Source: Cetobacterium sp. 2A
Lineage (GTDB): Bacteria > Fusobacteriota > Fusobacteriia > Fusobacteriales > Fusobacteriaceae
Direction: 5' to 3'
Assembly (NCBI RefSeq): GCF_014250685.1
Contig: NZ_JACFAJ010000006.1
Coordinates: 952,501-1,016,500, forward strand
DNA length: 64,000 nucleotides
Under the pieces are notes generated by a model. It searched no databases, was not told where the DNA came from, and worked only from the letters and a program-made list of their open reading frames with translations. Of the stretch, positions 44,678-53,246 are shown in pieces (the first letter of the stretch is position 1; every line of letters begins with the position of its first letter). The position numbers and the translations under genes were made by a program.

Positions 44678-46249
44678 TTATTTTTCTGTACCCATATGAT
44701 AAAGAAGCTCAGTGATTATTCTAGCTTTTTTCTCAGACATTAAAATGAAAAGTTTACTTCCAGATGAAATTCTAGTAGATCCAGAAGGGATTCTCTCGAC
44801 TCCGTTTTCTTCTATTGCAACAATTAAAATTTCCTCAGGCCAAACGACTTCTGAAATTATTTTACCATCCAGATATGATTCTGCAATTATTGGAATGGTT
44901 ATAACAGTTTTATTTGGATTTTCATCATCTTCAGGTTCATCTTTTTTCATTCTTTTATAAAGAATTTCGTATATTGGTTCTAATTTCATAATTTCAGTAA
45001 CATAATAAGCAACCAAGGAAACTGTAGTAAGTGCTAAAAGATGTTCAAAACTTCCTGTCATTTCTAGAATTAAAATAATCCCAGTAATTGGAGCACGAAC
45101 GACAGCAACAAAATATGCAGCCATTCCAAGAACCATATAATGAGGAATGAAGTCATAACCAACGTTTAAAACATTAATTAAAAATAGAGCATAAATTTTA
45201 CCTAAAACAGCTCCTAGAACAAGCATAGGTAGAAATATTCCACCTGGAAAACTAGTTGAATATGAAATTGCAGTAAAAAACAACTTTATGAAGAATAGAA
45301 TAATTAAAAACTTTAAAGTTGATTGACTGTGAACTAAAGTTTCAACTAAATCATGTCCACCACCACTGACCTCTGGTAAAATAAAGCAAAGAACAAATGA
45401 TAGTGTCATAACAGATGAAATTTTTAACCATCTAGGTAGTGGGATACGAGTAAATGTATCTTGTGTTTTTATAAGCACAGTAGTAAATAACTTTCCAAAA
45501 ATAGCTACTATAATTCCAAATAATATAAATAGTAAAAATTGGAAATATGGATTTATACTAAGAGGATAATTTACATGAAAAACAAAAGCTGGAGAAATAC
45601 CGAATATCCTTCTTCCAACAAAATCTGAAGCGATACTAGCTAATAAAGTGCAAATTAAAAGTTTGGTAGAAAAATATTTATGTAATTCTTCTAAACTAAA
45701 CATAACTCCGGCTAGAGGAGCACCAAAAGCTCCTGAAAGACCCGCACTTGCTCCACTTGTAACTAAATAATTAGTTTCCATTATATTTTTTTTGAAAATT
45801 TTTGAAAGTCCAAAAGCAACATAAGAACCTAATTGTACAGAAGGACCCTCTCTTCCCAATGAAAGACCAGCACCTATCCCTAAAAATCCACCTATAAATT
45901 TTCCTAATAATTCAGAAAACCATTTTTTATAAGTTAGTTTTCTTAAAATAATAGCCTTTACCTGTGGAACACCACTTCCAGAAGTAGTCGGCAATTTTCT
46001 ATATATAAAATCTACAATAAAACCTATCAATATAAATAAAATCCAGATTTTAATTAAAAATTGTGGATCATTAAGTTGATTAAGAGTTAAGTATTTTGCC
46101 CTTAAAATGCTTGCGAATTTTAAGCAGTACCTGTAAAAAGAAACGATAAAACCAGTTAAAACACCTATTAAAAGACAAAGGAAGTATAAAGAAGAACTTT
46201 CTTTGTTTAAAAAATTGATATTGTCTTCACTACTAATTTTTTTTTCCAT
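44678..46249 (-). CDS. ClC-family chloride/proton antiporter with C-terminal TrkA-C domain
   Basis: ClC proteins move Cl- (or F-) across the membrane, often in exchange for protons. The 523-residue protein shows the selectivity motif GSGVPQVKA, the gating Glu in GREGPSVQLG, the internal proton Glu pair in FSLEELHKY and PGGIFLPML. Both key glutamates point to an antiporter rather than a channel. The last 80 or so residues form a regulatory TrkA-C-like domain (SYLDGKIISEVVWPEEILI). The ATG at 46249 follows GGCGGG; a longer in-frame start at 46264 overlaps this site. The SRP RNA gene lies directly upstream and a terminator follows. Confidence 0.9.
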   Translation of the reverse strand: MEKKISSEDNINFLNKESSSLYFLCLLIGVLTGFIVSFYRYCLKFASILRAKYLTLNQLNDPQFLIKIWILFILIGFIVDFIYRKLPTTSGSGVPQVKAIILRKLTYKKWFSELLGKFIGGFLGIGAGLSLGREGPSVQLGSYVAFGLSKIFKKNIMETNYLVTSGASAGLSGAFGAPLAGVMFSLEELHKYFSTKLLICTLLASIASDFVGRRIFGISPAFVFHVNYPLSINPYFQFLLFILFGIIVAIFGKLFTTVLIKTQDTFTRIPLPRWLKISSVMTLSFVLCFILPEVSGGGHDLVETLVHSQSTLKFLIILFFIKLFFTAISYSTSFPGGIFLPMLVLGAVLGKIYALFLINVLNVGYDFIPHYMVLGMAAYFVAVVRAPITGIILILEMTGSFEHLLALTTVSLVAYYVTEIMKLEPIYEILYKRMKKDEPEDDENPNKTVITIPIIAESYLDGKIISEVVWPEEILIVAIEENGVERIPSGSTRISSGSKLFILMSEKKARIITELLYHMGTEK

Positions 46250-46281
46250 TAAATACCCGCCCAATTGAGAAATAGTAAATT

Positions 46282-46419
46282 AAAAAAAAGAGCCATGAAT
46301 AGCCTCTAGGAAGAAAAAATTACACCCATATTCAATACCTTAATGCTGCTTCCTTCCGGATCTGACATGGTTCGATAAGAATACGCCGTAAAAATCTTGC
46401 CTATTGACTATTCATGACA
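46282..46419 (-). ncRNA. ffs: Signal recognition particle RNA (4.5S-type)
   Basis: SRP RNA pairs with Ffh to target nascent membrane proteins. On the minus strand the universally conserved domain IV apex is present (CCGGAAGGAAGCAG, about 46344-46358, within 46343-46370). The ends can pair through CATGAATAG/CTATTCATG (46408-46416 with 46294-46302), closing one long hairpin, and the 3' end runs into eight T residues. The estimated length is about 138 nt, longer than E. coli 4.5S RNA. A clear promoter lies directly upstream. Exact ends are inferred from the stem and the T run. Confidence 0.9.
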
Positions 46420-46425
46420 TTTATT

Positions 46426-46454
46426 ATCTTAACATAAAAGAATATTATAGTCAA
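46426..46454 (-). promoter_or_regulatory. Promoter of the SRP RNA gene
   Basis: Minus-strand TTGACT, 17-base spacer, extended -10 TGT-TAAGAT. The -10 ends about seven bases before the inferred RNA 5' end. Confidence 0.75.
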
Positions 46455-46471
46455 TATAGTAATTGGGTGTT

Positions 46472-47248
46472 TTAAATAAATTTTCTTAGAGCTATTTTAA
46501 GTTTTCCCTTTTTGTTTTCACCTAGTTCATTTATGAAAATAAACTTTCCATTTTTTCTTACTGTTATGATATCTCCAACCTTTAATATTTTACTTTTATT
46601 TTTTTCAGAAATATAATTTATTAAAACTTCTCCCTTTTCAATGATGGATGTTGAGTCACCTCTTGATAGATCTCCAATGGATGAAATGATGTTATCTAGC
46701 CTATTTGAGGATACTGTAATAGTTAAATTTTCAAATCTAGATTCGGGAATTTCACTGCACTCTATTTCTGACATAGAGATTGGGATTTTTCCAATAGATG
46801 TTAAGTTGGAATTTATAAAATCATAGAGATCTTGGAAAACTACACAATAAGCGATGTTATTAAGAACAACTATATCTCCCAACATCTCTCTTTTAATTCT
46901 AAAACTCATAAGAGTACCTAAAAAATCCTTATGTTCTAGTATTTTAAATTTGTTTGTCCCATCTATTTTAAAGAAAGTGATTGGAGGGCTTAAATCTTCT
47001 TTGTTAAAATGTTTGGGATATATAGCAATCAGTTTTTTTTCTGAGTTAGAATTTAAACCAAAAGTAGAAAAATTTAAATTTGAAAAAAAATTGTTATTTT
47101 CTAATTTACTCCAAATTTGTGGGGGATAGAAGGTATCTGTATAAATAGGATAATCGATTTGTTCGCAGAGCATAATATCTTCAAAAAGTGTTGCTAAAAG
47201 GTATTCATCACATTCTTTAAAAATATTAAAAAATGATTTTTTATCCAT
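46472..47248 (-). CDS. ylmH: S4-domain RNA-binding protein, YlmH family
   Basis: YlmH proteins carry a C-terminal S4 RNA-binding domain and are linked to division genes and to ribosome-associated quality control in Firmicutes. The 258-residue protein has the YlmH_N-like region (IAIYPKHF, then LGTLMSFRIKREMLGDIVV) and an S4 domain at about 180-240 (ENLTITVSSNRLDNIISSI, GEVLINYI, VGDIITVRKNGKFI). In Firmicutes it sits with sepF; here it is separate. It lies upstream of the SRP RNA gene on the same strand. Confidence 0.85.
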   Translation of the reverse strand: MDKKSFFNIFKECDEYLLATLFEDIMLCEQIDYPIYTDTFYPPQIWSKLENNNFFSNLNFSTFGLNSNSEKKLIAIYPKHFNKEDLSPPITFFKIDGTNKFKILEHKDFLGTLMSFRIKREMLGDIVVLNNIAYCVVFQDLYDFINSNLTSIGKIPISMSEIECSEIPESRFENLTITVSSNRLDNIISSIGDLSRGDSTSIIEKGEVLINYISEKNKSKILKVGDIITVRKNGKFIFINELGENKKGKLKIALRKFI

Positions 47249-47279
47249 ATAAAATAACTCTCCTCTGTATTTTTTTTAA

Positions 47280-47288
47280 ATTTTACCA
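47280..47288 (-). promoter_or_regulatory. Extended -10 for ylmH
   Basis: Minus-strand TGG-TAAAAT, with the hexamer 31 bases from the ATG. The -35 is not convincing. Confidence 0.45.
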
Positions 47289-47324
47289 TAAATATAAGTA
47301 GAAAGAGTATGATTTTTTGTCATA

Positions 47325-47353
47325 TTGATTTTATAGTGCAGGTATGATAGAAT
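47325..47353 (+). promoter_or_regulatory. Promoter for pssA
   Basis: TTGATT (47325-47330), 17-base spacer, extended -10 TGA-TAGAAT (47348-47353), 38 bases before the ATG. Confidence 0.72.
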
Positions 47354-47391
47354 TATATAGATTTATACAAAAGGGGAGATGAGAAAAAAGT

Positions 47392-48090
47392 ATGGTTGAA
47401 AAGAAATATATTGCACCCAATGCAATTACAGCAGCGAATATGTTCCTAGGGTATCTGAGTATAACTGCATCAATAAAGGGAGATTTTACGAAAGCAATCT
47501 GGTTCATTATATTAGCTATGATATGCGACGGACTTGATGGGAAAACTGCAAGAAAACTAGATGCATTTAGTGAATTTGGAAAAGAATTTGACTCGTTTTG
47601 TGATGCGATATCTTTCGGACTAGCACCAGCGATATTTGTATACTCGGTTTTAAATAAATTTCCAGAACTTAGTGCTTTTACAATACCGGTTTCATTTATA
47701 TATGCATTATGTGGAGTTATGAGATTAGTAAAGTTTAATATAGTAACAACAGCTTCAAATGAAAAAGATGATTTTAGTGGAATGCCAATTCCAACAGGAG
47801 CTTCAATAGTATGTTCTTACTATATGTTTAATTATTATTTAAATCAAAGTTATGGAATAAATCTTTTCTCAACGGAATTATTTATTGGAATAACAATAAT
47901 AGCGGCTATCTTAATGGTTAGTACAATTCCATTCCAAACACCGGATAAAGCGTTTAAATTTATTCCAAAATCAATGACAATACCATTTGTAATATTTGTA
48001 ATAGCTACTTTAAAATATAGTTTATTTATACTTACTTGTTACTATATAGTTGCAAATTTAGTAAAAGTTTTTTCTCATAAAGCAGAGTAG
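47392..48090 (+). CDS. pssA: CDP-diacylglycerol-serine O-phosphatidyltransferase
   Basis: PssA makes phosphatidylserine, the precursor of phosphatidylethanolamine, in the membrane. The 232-residue protein has about seven hydrophobic helices and the complete CDP-alcohol phosphotransferase signature, DGKTAR, then G, then DSFCD (about residues 48-70), with the conserved ISFGLAPA following. An in-frame stop just upstream fixes the start at 47392, although the GGGGAG ribosome site is rather distant (13 bases). A strong terminator follows. Confidence 0.93.
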   Translation: MVEKKYIAPNAITAANMFLGYLSITASIKGDFTKAIWFIILAMICDGLDGKTARKLDAFSEFGKEFDSFCDAISFGLAPAIFVYSVLNKFPELSAFTIPVSFIYALCGVMRLVKFNIVTTASNEKDDFSGMPIPTGASIVCSYYMFNYYLNQSYGINLFSTELFIGITIIAAILMVSTIPFQTPDKAFKFIPKSMTIPFVIFVIATLKYSLFILTCYYIVANLVKVFSHKAE

Positions 48091-48112
48091 TAAAAAACAT
48101 TAAAATATATAT

Positions 48113-48163
48113 AAAATACCCGATGTTACTTTCCTAAAAATGGTAAGAAGGATCGGGTATTTT
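48113..48163 (+). terminator. Terminator after pssA
   Basis: 12-bp perfect stem AAAATACCCGAT/ATCGGGTATTTT (48113-48124 and 48152-48163) around a 27-base loop that can form a small inner pairing. Confidence 0.8.
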
Positions 48164-48166
48164 AAT

Positions 48167-48196
48167 TTGATTAACTATGGTTATCTATGATATAAT
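48167..48196 (+). promoter_or_regulatory. Promoter for pcrA
   Basis: TTGATT (48167-48172), 18-base spacer, extended -10 TGA-TATAAT (48191-48196). The -10 ends only 16 bases before the pcrA ATG. Confidence 0.68.
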
Positions 48197-48212
48197 TATT
48201 AAGGAGTAAAAA

Positions 48213-50366
48213 ATGAGTATATTAAAAAAATTGAATCCAAAACAGCAGTCAGCAGCTAGTAAAATAGAGGGTGCCTTACTTATATTGGCAGGAGCTGGAT
48301 CTGGAAAAACAAGAACTATAACTTTTAGAATTGCACATATGATTCAAGAACTTGGAATCTCACCATACAAAATATTAGCAGTGACATTTACAAATAAAGC
48401 TGCGAAAGAGATGAGAGAAAGAGTTGAGCTTTTAGTTGGGGAAGATGCTAAAAAAACTATGATATCTACATTTCACTCATTTGGAGTGAGACTTCTTAGA
48501 GTTTATGGAACTCAACTTGGATACTTTGTAAACTTTACTATTTATGATAGTGATGATCAAAAAAGAGCTGTAAAAAATATAATGAAAGAATTAGTTATAA
48601 AAGATAAGAATTTAACTGAATCAGTATTAGTTTCAAAAATTTCAAAATTGAAAGAGGAAGGAATTTCTCCAGAAGAGTATGAAAGAACAAATAAATTTGA
48701 CTCAAATCATGAAATTGTATATGAAGTTTTTAAAAGATACAATTCAATGTTAAAACAAAATAATGGAATGGACTTTGCCGATATACTAGTGAATACTTAT
48801 AAGATTCTTGAAATACCAGAAGTTTTGGAAAAAATTCAAGATAAGTTTCATTATATCATGGTTGATGAATATCAAGATACAAATAATATTCAGTATAAAA
48901 TTATAAATAAAATAGCTTCTAAGTATAAAAATCTATGTGTAGTTGGAGATGAAAATCAAAGTATTTATGGATTTAGAGGAGCAAATATAAAAAATATTTT
49001 AGATTTTGAAAAAGATTATCCAAATGCAATGATAGTAAAACTTGAGGAGAACTATCGTTCCACTTCAGCTATACTAGATGCAGCTAATTCTGTTATTAAA
49101 AATAATAAAACTAGTAGAGATAAAAATCTTTGGACACAAAAACCTCAAGGAGAGTTAATTACTATCAAGAATTGTTCTGATGGAAGAGATGAGGTAAATT
49201 TTGTAATAGAAGAAATAGCAAAAAGAAAGAGTCAAGGTAAGTCATTTAAAGAGTTTACTATTCTTTATAGAACGAATGCACAGTCTAGAGTTTTTGAGGA
49301 GGGATTATTAAAGTATAATATTCCTTATAAAATATTTGGCGGAATGCAATTCTATCAAAGAGCAGAAATCAAAGATATAATAGCTTATTTGACGGTTATT
49401 AATAATAGTAGAGATAACATAAATTTAAATAGAATACTAAATGTTCCAAAGAGAAAGATAGGGGATAAAACAGTTGAGAAATTACTAATTTTTGCAAATG
49501 AGAATCAGTTGTCATTATTTGAAACAATTAGTAGAGCCGATGAGGTTCCAGGAATAACAGCTGGAGTTAGAGTAACTTTAAGTGAATTTTCAACAATGCT
49601 ATCGGAGTTAATTGAACTGAGTCATGAAGTTAGTGTATCAGAGTTATTTGATAAACTAATATCATCGGTTGGGTATTTTACATATTTAAATTCGAACTAT
49701 GGAGCTGAAGCAGAGGGAAGAATAGAAAATGTAGAAGAACTTAAAAACTCGATAGTAGAATTAGAAAAAGTTGTGGAATTTCTTTCCTTAAGAGAATATT
49801 TAGAAAATATATCTTTAGTTAGTGCAACAGATGAATTAGAAGAGGGAAGAGAATATGTTAAGTTGATGACAATTCATAACTCTAAAGGGTTAGAATTCCC
49901 TGTAGTATTTTTAGTTGGAGCTGAAGATGAGGTTTTTCCTGGAACAACAAAGGTTTTATTTAACAAGGAAGAGCTAGAAGAAGAAAGAAGACTTTGTTAT
50001 GTAGCAATAACAAGAGCTGAAGAAAAGCTTTATATAACATATGCAAATAGTAGATATCTTTACGGAGATATGAGCTTTAGAACTAAATCTAGATTTATAG
50101 ATGAGGTTCCTTCAAATCTTTTAGAGAATGTGAATCAAACTAAGGAACCCGAATTTAAATTTAAAAAAATGATTAAGTCTTCAGATTTAGATAAGACATC
50201 TAATGGAAATTATCCATATTCGGTTGGAGAAAAAGTAACCCATAAAAAATTTGGATTAGGAAGAGTAGTTGGAGTTAATGATAAAAAAATTGAAGTTCAG
50301 TTTGTAGATGGTAAAAGAGAAATAGCAATGGCTTTGGCAGATAAATTCTTAACAAAAGAAAGCTAG
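48213..50366 (+). CDS. pcrA: ATP-dependent DNA helicase PcrA/UvrD
   Basis: PcrA/UvrD is a 3'-5' superfamily 1 helicase for repair, recombination control and removal of stalled polymerases. The 717 residues include the Q motif LNPKQQSAAS, Walker A AGAGSGKTRT (about 28), TFTNKAAKEM, Walker B VDEYQDTN (about 220), GDENQSIYGFRGA, LEENYRS, MTIHNSKGLEFPVVF (about 552) and CYVAITRAEEKLY. The C-terminal PcrA-type Tudor-like tail (GEKVTHKKFGLGRVV) is present. It starts the long run into the lipid A genes, 11 bases before lpxC. Confidence 0.93.
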   Translation: MSILKKLNPKQQSAASKIEGALLILAGAGSGKTRTITFRIAHMIQELGISPYKILAVTFTNKAAKEMRERVELLVGEDAKKTMISTFHSFGVRLLRVYGTQLGYFVNFTIYDSDDQKRAVKNIMKELVIKDKNLTESVLVSKISKLKEEGISPEEYERTNKFDSNHEIVYEVFKRYNSMLKQNNGMDFADILVNTYKILEIPEVLEKIQDKFHYIMVDEYQDTNNIQYKIINKIASKYKNLCVVGDENQSIYGFRGANIKNILDFEKDYPNAMIVKLEENYRSTSAILDAANSVIKNNKTSRDKNLWTQKPQGELITIKNCSDGRDEVNFVIEEIAKRKSQGKSFKEFTILYRTNAQSRVFEEGLLKYNIPYKIFGGMQFYQRAEIKDIIAYLTVINNSRDNINLNRILNVPKRKIGDKTVEKLLIFANENQLSLFETISRADEVPGITAGVRVTLSEFSTMLSELIELSHEVSVSELFDKLISSVGYFTYLNSNYGAEAEGRIENVEELKNSIVELEKVVEFLSLREYLENISLVSATDELEEGREYVKLMTIHNSKGLEFPVVFLVGAEDEVFPGTTKVLFNKEELEEERRLCYVAITRAEEKLYITYANSRYLYGDMSFRTKSRFIDEVPSNLLENVNQTKEPEFKFKKMIKSSDLDKTSNGNYPYSVGEKVTHKKFGLGRVVGVNDKKIEVQFVDGKREIAMALADKFLTKES

Positions 50367-50377
50367 AGGAGGAAACT

Positions 50378-51208
50378 TTGAAAAGAAGCACACTAAATAG
50401 TGAAGTTATTTATGAAGGAATCGGTCTTCATAAAGGTGAAAATATAAAAATGAAACTTATTCCAAATGAAAATTCTGGAATAGTTTTTAAAAGAGTCGAT
50501 TTAGAGTCTGGAAAAAATGAAATAGAACTTTCAATAGATAATACCTTTGATTTGACAAGAGGAACAAATCTGAAAAATCAGTATGGTGCAGAGGTCTACA
50601 CAATAGAACATTTCTTATCAGCTCTATATATAATGGGAATTACAGATTTAATTATAGAATTAGATGGAAACGAGCTCCCTATATGTGATGGAAGTGCAAA
50701 AGTTTTCATAGAAATTTTAGAAAAAGTTGGAACTAAAGAAATCGAAGGATCTATTTTAAATCCAATAGTTATAAAGGAACCTATTTCAATTACACTTGGA
50801 GATAAACACGTAATTGGACTTCCTTTTGACGGATACAAGATTACATATTCAATTAAATTTGAGCACACATTTTTAAAATCTCAAATGATTGAATTTTTAA
50901 TAGATGAATCAACTTACAAAAAAGAGGTTGCTCCAGCTAGAACATTCGGATTTGACTATGAAATAGATTATCTTAAGAAAAATAATCTAGCTCTTGGTGG
51001 AACACTTGAGAATGCAATCGTTGTAAAAAAAGATGGAGTTTTAAATCCAGACGGACTTAGATTTGAAGATGAGTTTGTAAGACATAAGATGTTAGATTTA
51101 ATAGGAGATTTAAAAGTTTTAAATAGACCTATTAAGGGACATATAATTGCTATAAAAGCAGGACATGCTTTAGATATAGAATTTGCAAAGTTGTTATCGA
51201 ATATTTAA
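50378..51208 (+). CDS. lpxC: UDP-3-O-acyl-N-acetylglucosamine deacetylase LpxC
   Basis: LpxC is the zinc deacetylase of the committed second step of lipid A synthesis. The 276-residue protein has the zinc/active-site region TIEHFLSALYIMG (about 74) and LPICDGSAK (about 99), and the paired motifs FVRHKMLDLIGD (about 229) with His and Asp ligands and IKGHIIAIKAGHAL (about 250). It starts at TTG behind GAGGAGG. It is shorter than E. coli LpxC but has all zinc ligands. fabZ follows 19 bases later. Confidence 0.94.
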   Translation: MKRSTLNSEVIYEGIGLHKGENIKMKLIPNENSGIVFKRVDLESGKNEIELSIDNTFDLTRGTNLKNQYGAEVYTIEHFLSALYIMGITDLIIELDGNELPICDGSAKVFIEILEKVGTKEIEGSILNPIVIKEPISITLGDKHVIGLPFDGYKITYSIKFEHTFLKSQMIEFLIDESTYKKEVAPARTFGFDYEIDYLKKNNLALGGTLENAIVVKKDGVLNPDGLRFEDEFVRHKMLDLIGDLKVLNRPIKGHIIAIKAGHALDIEFAKLLSNI

Positions 51209-51227
51209 TTTTGGGAGGCAAAACAAT

Positions 51228-51656
51228 ATGACTTTAGATGTATTAGAAATAATGAAGAGAATTCCGCACAGATATCCATTCTTATTAGTGGATAGAATAT
51301 TAGATATGAATAAGGAAGAAAACACAATTGTTGGACTAAAAAATGTTACTGTTAATGAAAACTTTTTTAACGGACATTTCCCAGGGCATCCAATAATGCC
51401 TGGAGTTTTAATAGTAGAGGGAATAGCTCAGTGTTTAGGAGTTTTAGTTATGGATGATTCAGAAGGAAAAGTTCCATATTTTGCAGCTATTGAAAATGTT
51501 AAATTTAAAGCACCAGTAAGACCAGGAGATCAGTTAATATATGAGGTAAAGGTAGATAAAATAAGAAGAAATATAGTAAAAGCAAGTGGAGTAGCCAAAG
51601 TAGATGGGAAAGTTGTAACAGAGGTAGCATTTACTTTTACTATTATGGATAAATAA
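51228..51656 (+). CDS. fabZ: 3-hydroxyacyl-ACP dehydratase FabZ
   Basis: FabZ dehydrates 3-hydroxyacyl-ACP and so competes with LpxA for the same pool, which explains the common fabZ-lpxA pairing. The 142-residue hotdog-fold protein has IPHRYPFLLVDRI (about 11), catalytic His in NGHFPGHPIMPGVL (about 47) and catalytic Glu in VEGIAQ. The ATG at 51228 with GGGAGG is used; a longer in-frame start at 51183 would overlap lpxC. Confidence 0.95.
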   Translation: MTLDVLEIMKRIPHRYPFLLVDRILDMNKEENTIVGLKNVTVNENFFNGHFPGHPIMPGVLIVEGIAQCLGVLVMDDSEGKVPYFAAIENVKFKAPVRPGDQLIYEVKVDKIRRNIVKASGVAKVDGKVVTEVAFTFTIMDK

Positions 51657-51669
51657 TAGGAGGAATAAA

Positions 51670-52443
51670 GTGATAGAGATTCATAGCACAGCTATAATCG
51701 AAGATGGGGCAGTGATTGAGGAGGGAGTGAAGGTAGGACCCTATTGTATAATTGGTAAAGATGTTAAAATAGGGAAAAATACAATTTTACAATCCCATAT
51801 AGTTGTTGAAGGGATTACAGAAATTGGTGAAAACAATACTATTTACTCTTTCGTTTCTATTGGAAAAGCTTCTCAAGATTTAAAATATAAAGGTGAGGCT
51901 ACAAAAACTATTATAGGTAATAATAATAGTATTAGAGAATTTGTAACTGTTCATAGAGGAACAGATGATAGATGGGAAACTAGAATCGGAGACAACAATT
52001 TACTTATGGCATATGTTCATGTAGCTCATGATGTTATAGTTGCAGATAATTGTATATTAGCAAACGGAGTAACATTAGCAGGACATGTAACAGTAGATAG
52101 TCATGCAATAATAGGTGGATTAACTCCAGTTCATCAGTTCTGTAGAATAGGATCTTTTGCAATGATTGGAGGCGGAAGTGCTGTAAATCAAGATATCTGT
52201 CCATTTGTAATGGCAGAAGGAAATAAAGCAGAAGTTAGAGGTTTAAATAACTTAGGACTTAGAAGAAGAGGATTTTCAGAAGAAGAACTTTCAAATCTTA
52301 AAAAGGCTTATAGAGCAATCTTTAGAAAGGGATTACCTTTAAAAGAGGCTTTGGCTGAATTAGAAAAAGATTATCCAAATGATAAAAATATATGTTATCT
52401 TGTAGACTTTATAAAAAATAGTAGCAGGGGGATAACTAGATAA
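51670..52443 (+). CDS. lpxA: UDP-N-acetylglucosamine acyltransferase LpxA
   Basis: LpxA transfers a 3-hydroxyacyl chain from ACP to UDP-GlcNAc, the first step of lipid A. The 257-residue left-handed beta-helix protein shows hexapeptide repeats through residues 1-190 and the catalytic His at 120 in HVAHD, followed by NCILANGVTLAGH. A helical C-terminal domain ends the protein. It starts at GTG behind AGGAGG. The stop and the lpxI start share one base. Confidence 0.95.
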   Translation: MIEIHSTAIIEDGAVIEEGVKVGPYCIIGKDVKIGKNTILQSHIVVEGITEIGENNTIYSFVSIGKASQDLKYKGEATKTIIGNNNSIREFVTVHRGTDDRWETRIGDNNLLMAYVHVAHDVIVADNCILANGVTLAGHVTVDSHAIIGGLTPVHQFCRIGSFAMIGGGSAVNQDICPFVMAEGNKAEVRGLNNLGLRRRGFSEEELSNLKKAYRAIFRKGLPLKEALAELEKDYPNDKNICYLVDFIKNSSRGITR

Positions 52444-53246
52444 TGAGTAAAATTGGAATAATAGTGGGCAGCGGTAAGTTGCCCCTGTATTTCTTAGAGG
52501 AAGCTGAATCAAGAGAGATAGAGGCCTATCCTCTAGGACTTGTGGATGATGTAGATGAAAAAATAAAGACTCATAAAAATTATAAAAAATTTAATATTGG
52601 TGAGATAGGAAGTATTGTAAAATATCTTATTTTAAATGATATAAAAGAAGTTGTAATGCTTGGAAAGATTGAAAAAAATACTCTTTTCAAGAAAATGAAT
52701 TTAGATTTTTATGGAGAGGAACTGTTGAAAAGACTTCCTGATAGGAAGGATGAGACTCTCCTTTTTGGTGTTATCTCATTTTTAAGATTGAATAAAATAA
52801 AAGTTTTACCTCAAAATCACCTTCTAAAGAATTTTATGTTCGAGGAAAAATCTTATACTAATAGAAAACCAAGTTTAGATGATGAAAAAACTATAAAAAT
52901 AGGTATAGAGGCAGCAAAAGCTCTTAGCAAAGTTGATGCAGGTCAAACTGTTGTATGTAAAGATTCGTCAGTGGTTGCTCTAGAAGGAATAGAAGGAACA
53001 GACAAGACTATAAAAAGAGCGGGAGAATTAGCAGGAGAAGACTGTATAATTGTAAAAATGTCTAGACCGCAACAAGATATGAGGGTTGATATTCCGGCAG
53101 TCGGAATAGAAACTGTAAAAAAAGCAATAGAGATAAGAGCAAAGGGGATAGTGGCAGAATCTAATAAAATGCTATTTTTAGATTCAAAAGATGCTATAGA
53201 ACTTGCAAATAAAAACAATATATTTATAACTGGAGTGAAAATATGA
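52443..53246 (+). CDS. lpxI: UDP-2,3-diacylglucosamine pyrophosphatase LpxI
   Basis: LpxI hydrolyses UDP-2,3-diacylglucosamine to lipid X in organisms that lack LpxH. The 267-residue protein begins with GIIVGSGKLPLYF and has EVVMLGKIEKNTLF (about 76), the DAGQTVVCKDSSVVALEGIE stretch (about 163) and MSRPQQDMRVDIPAVG (about 207), the family signatures with the catalytic Asp in the C-terminal domain. Overlapping starts with lpxA and lpxB suggest coupled translation. Confidence 0.9.
   Translation: MSKIGIIVGSGKLPLYFLEEAESREIEAYPLGLVDDVDEKIKTHKNYKKFNIGEIGSIVKYLILNDIKEVVMLGKIEKNTLFKKMNLDFYGEELLKRLPDRKDETLLFGVISFLRLNKIKVLPQNHLLKNFMFEEKSYTNRKPSLDDEKTIKIGIEAAKALSKVDAGQTVVCKDSSVVALEGIEGTDKTIKRAGELAGEDCIIVKMSRPQQDMRVDIPAVGIETVKKAIEIRAKGIVAESNKMLFLDSKDAIELANKNNIFITGVKI

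Noticed and set aside
44605-44680. M-box or other Mg2+ leader before mgtA
   Set aside because: Only about 70 bases lie between the ClC stop and mgtA, and they are mostly the ClC terminator.
46340-46385. tRNA T-arm-like GGTTCGAT on the plus strand
   Set aside because: It is part of the SRP RNA gene read on the other strand; no cloverleaf can be formed.
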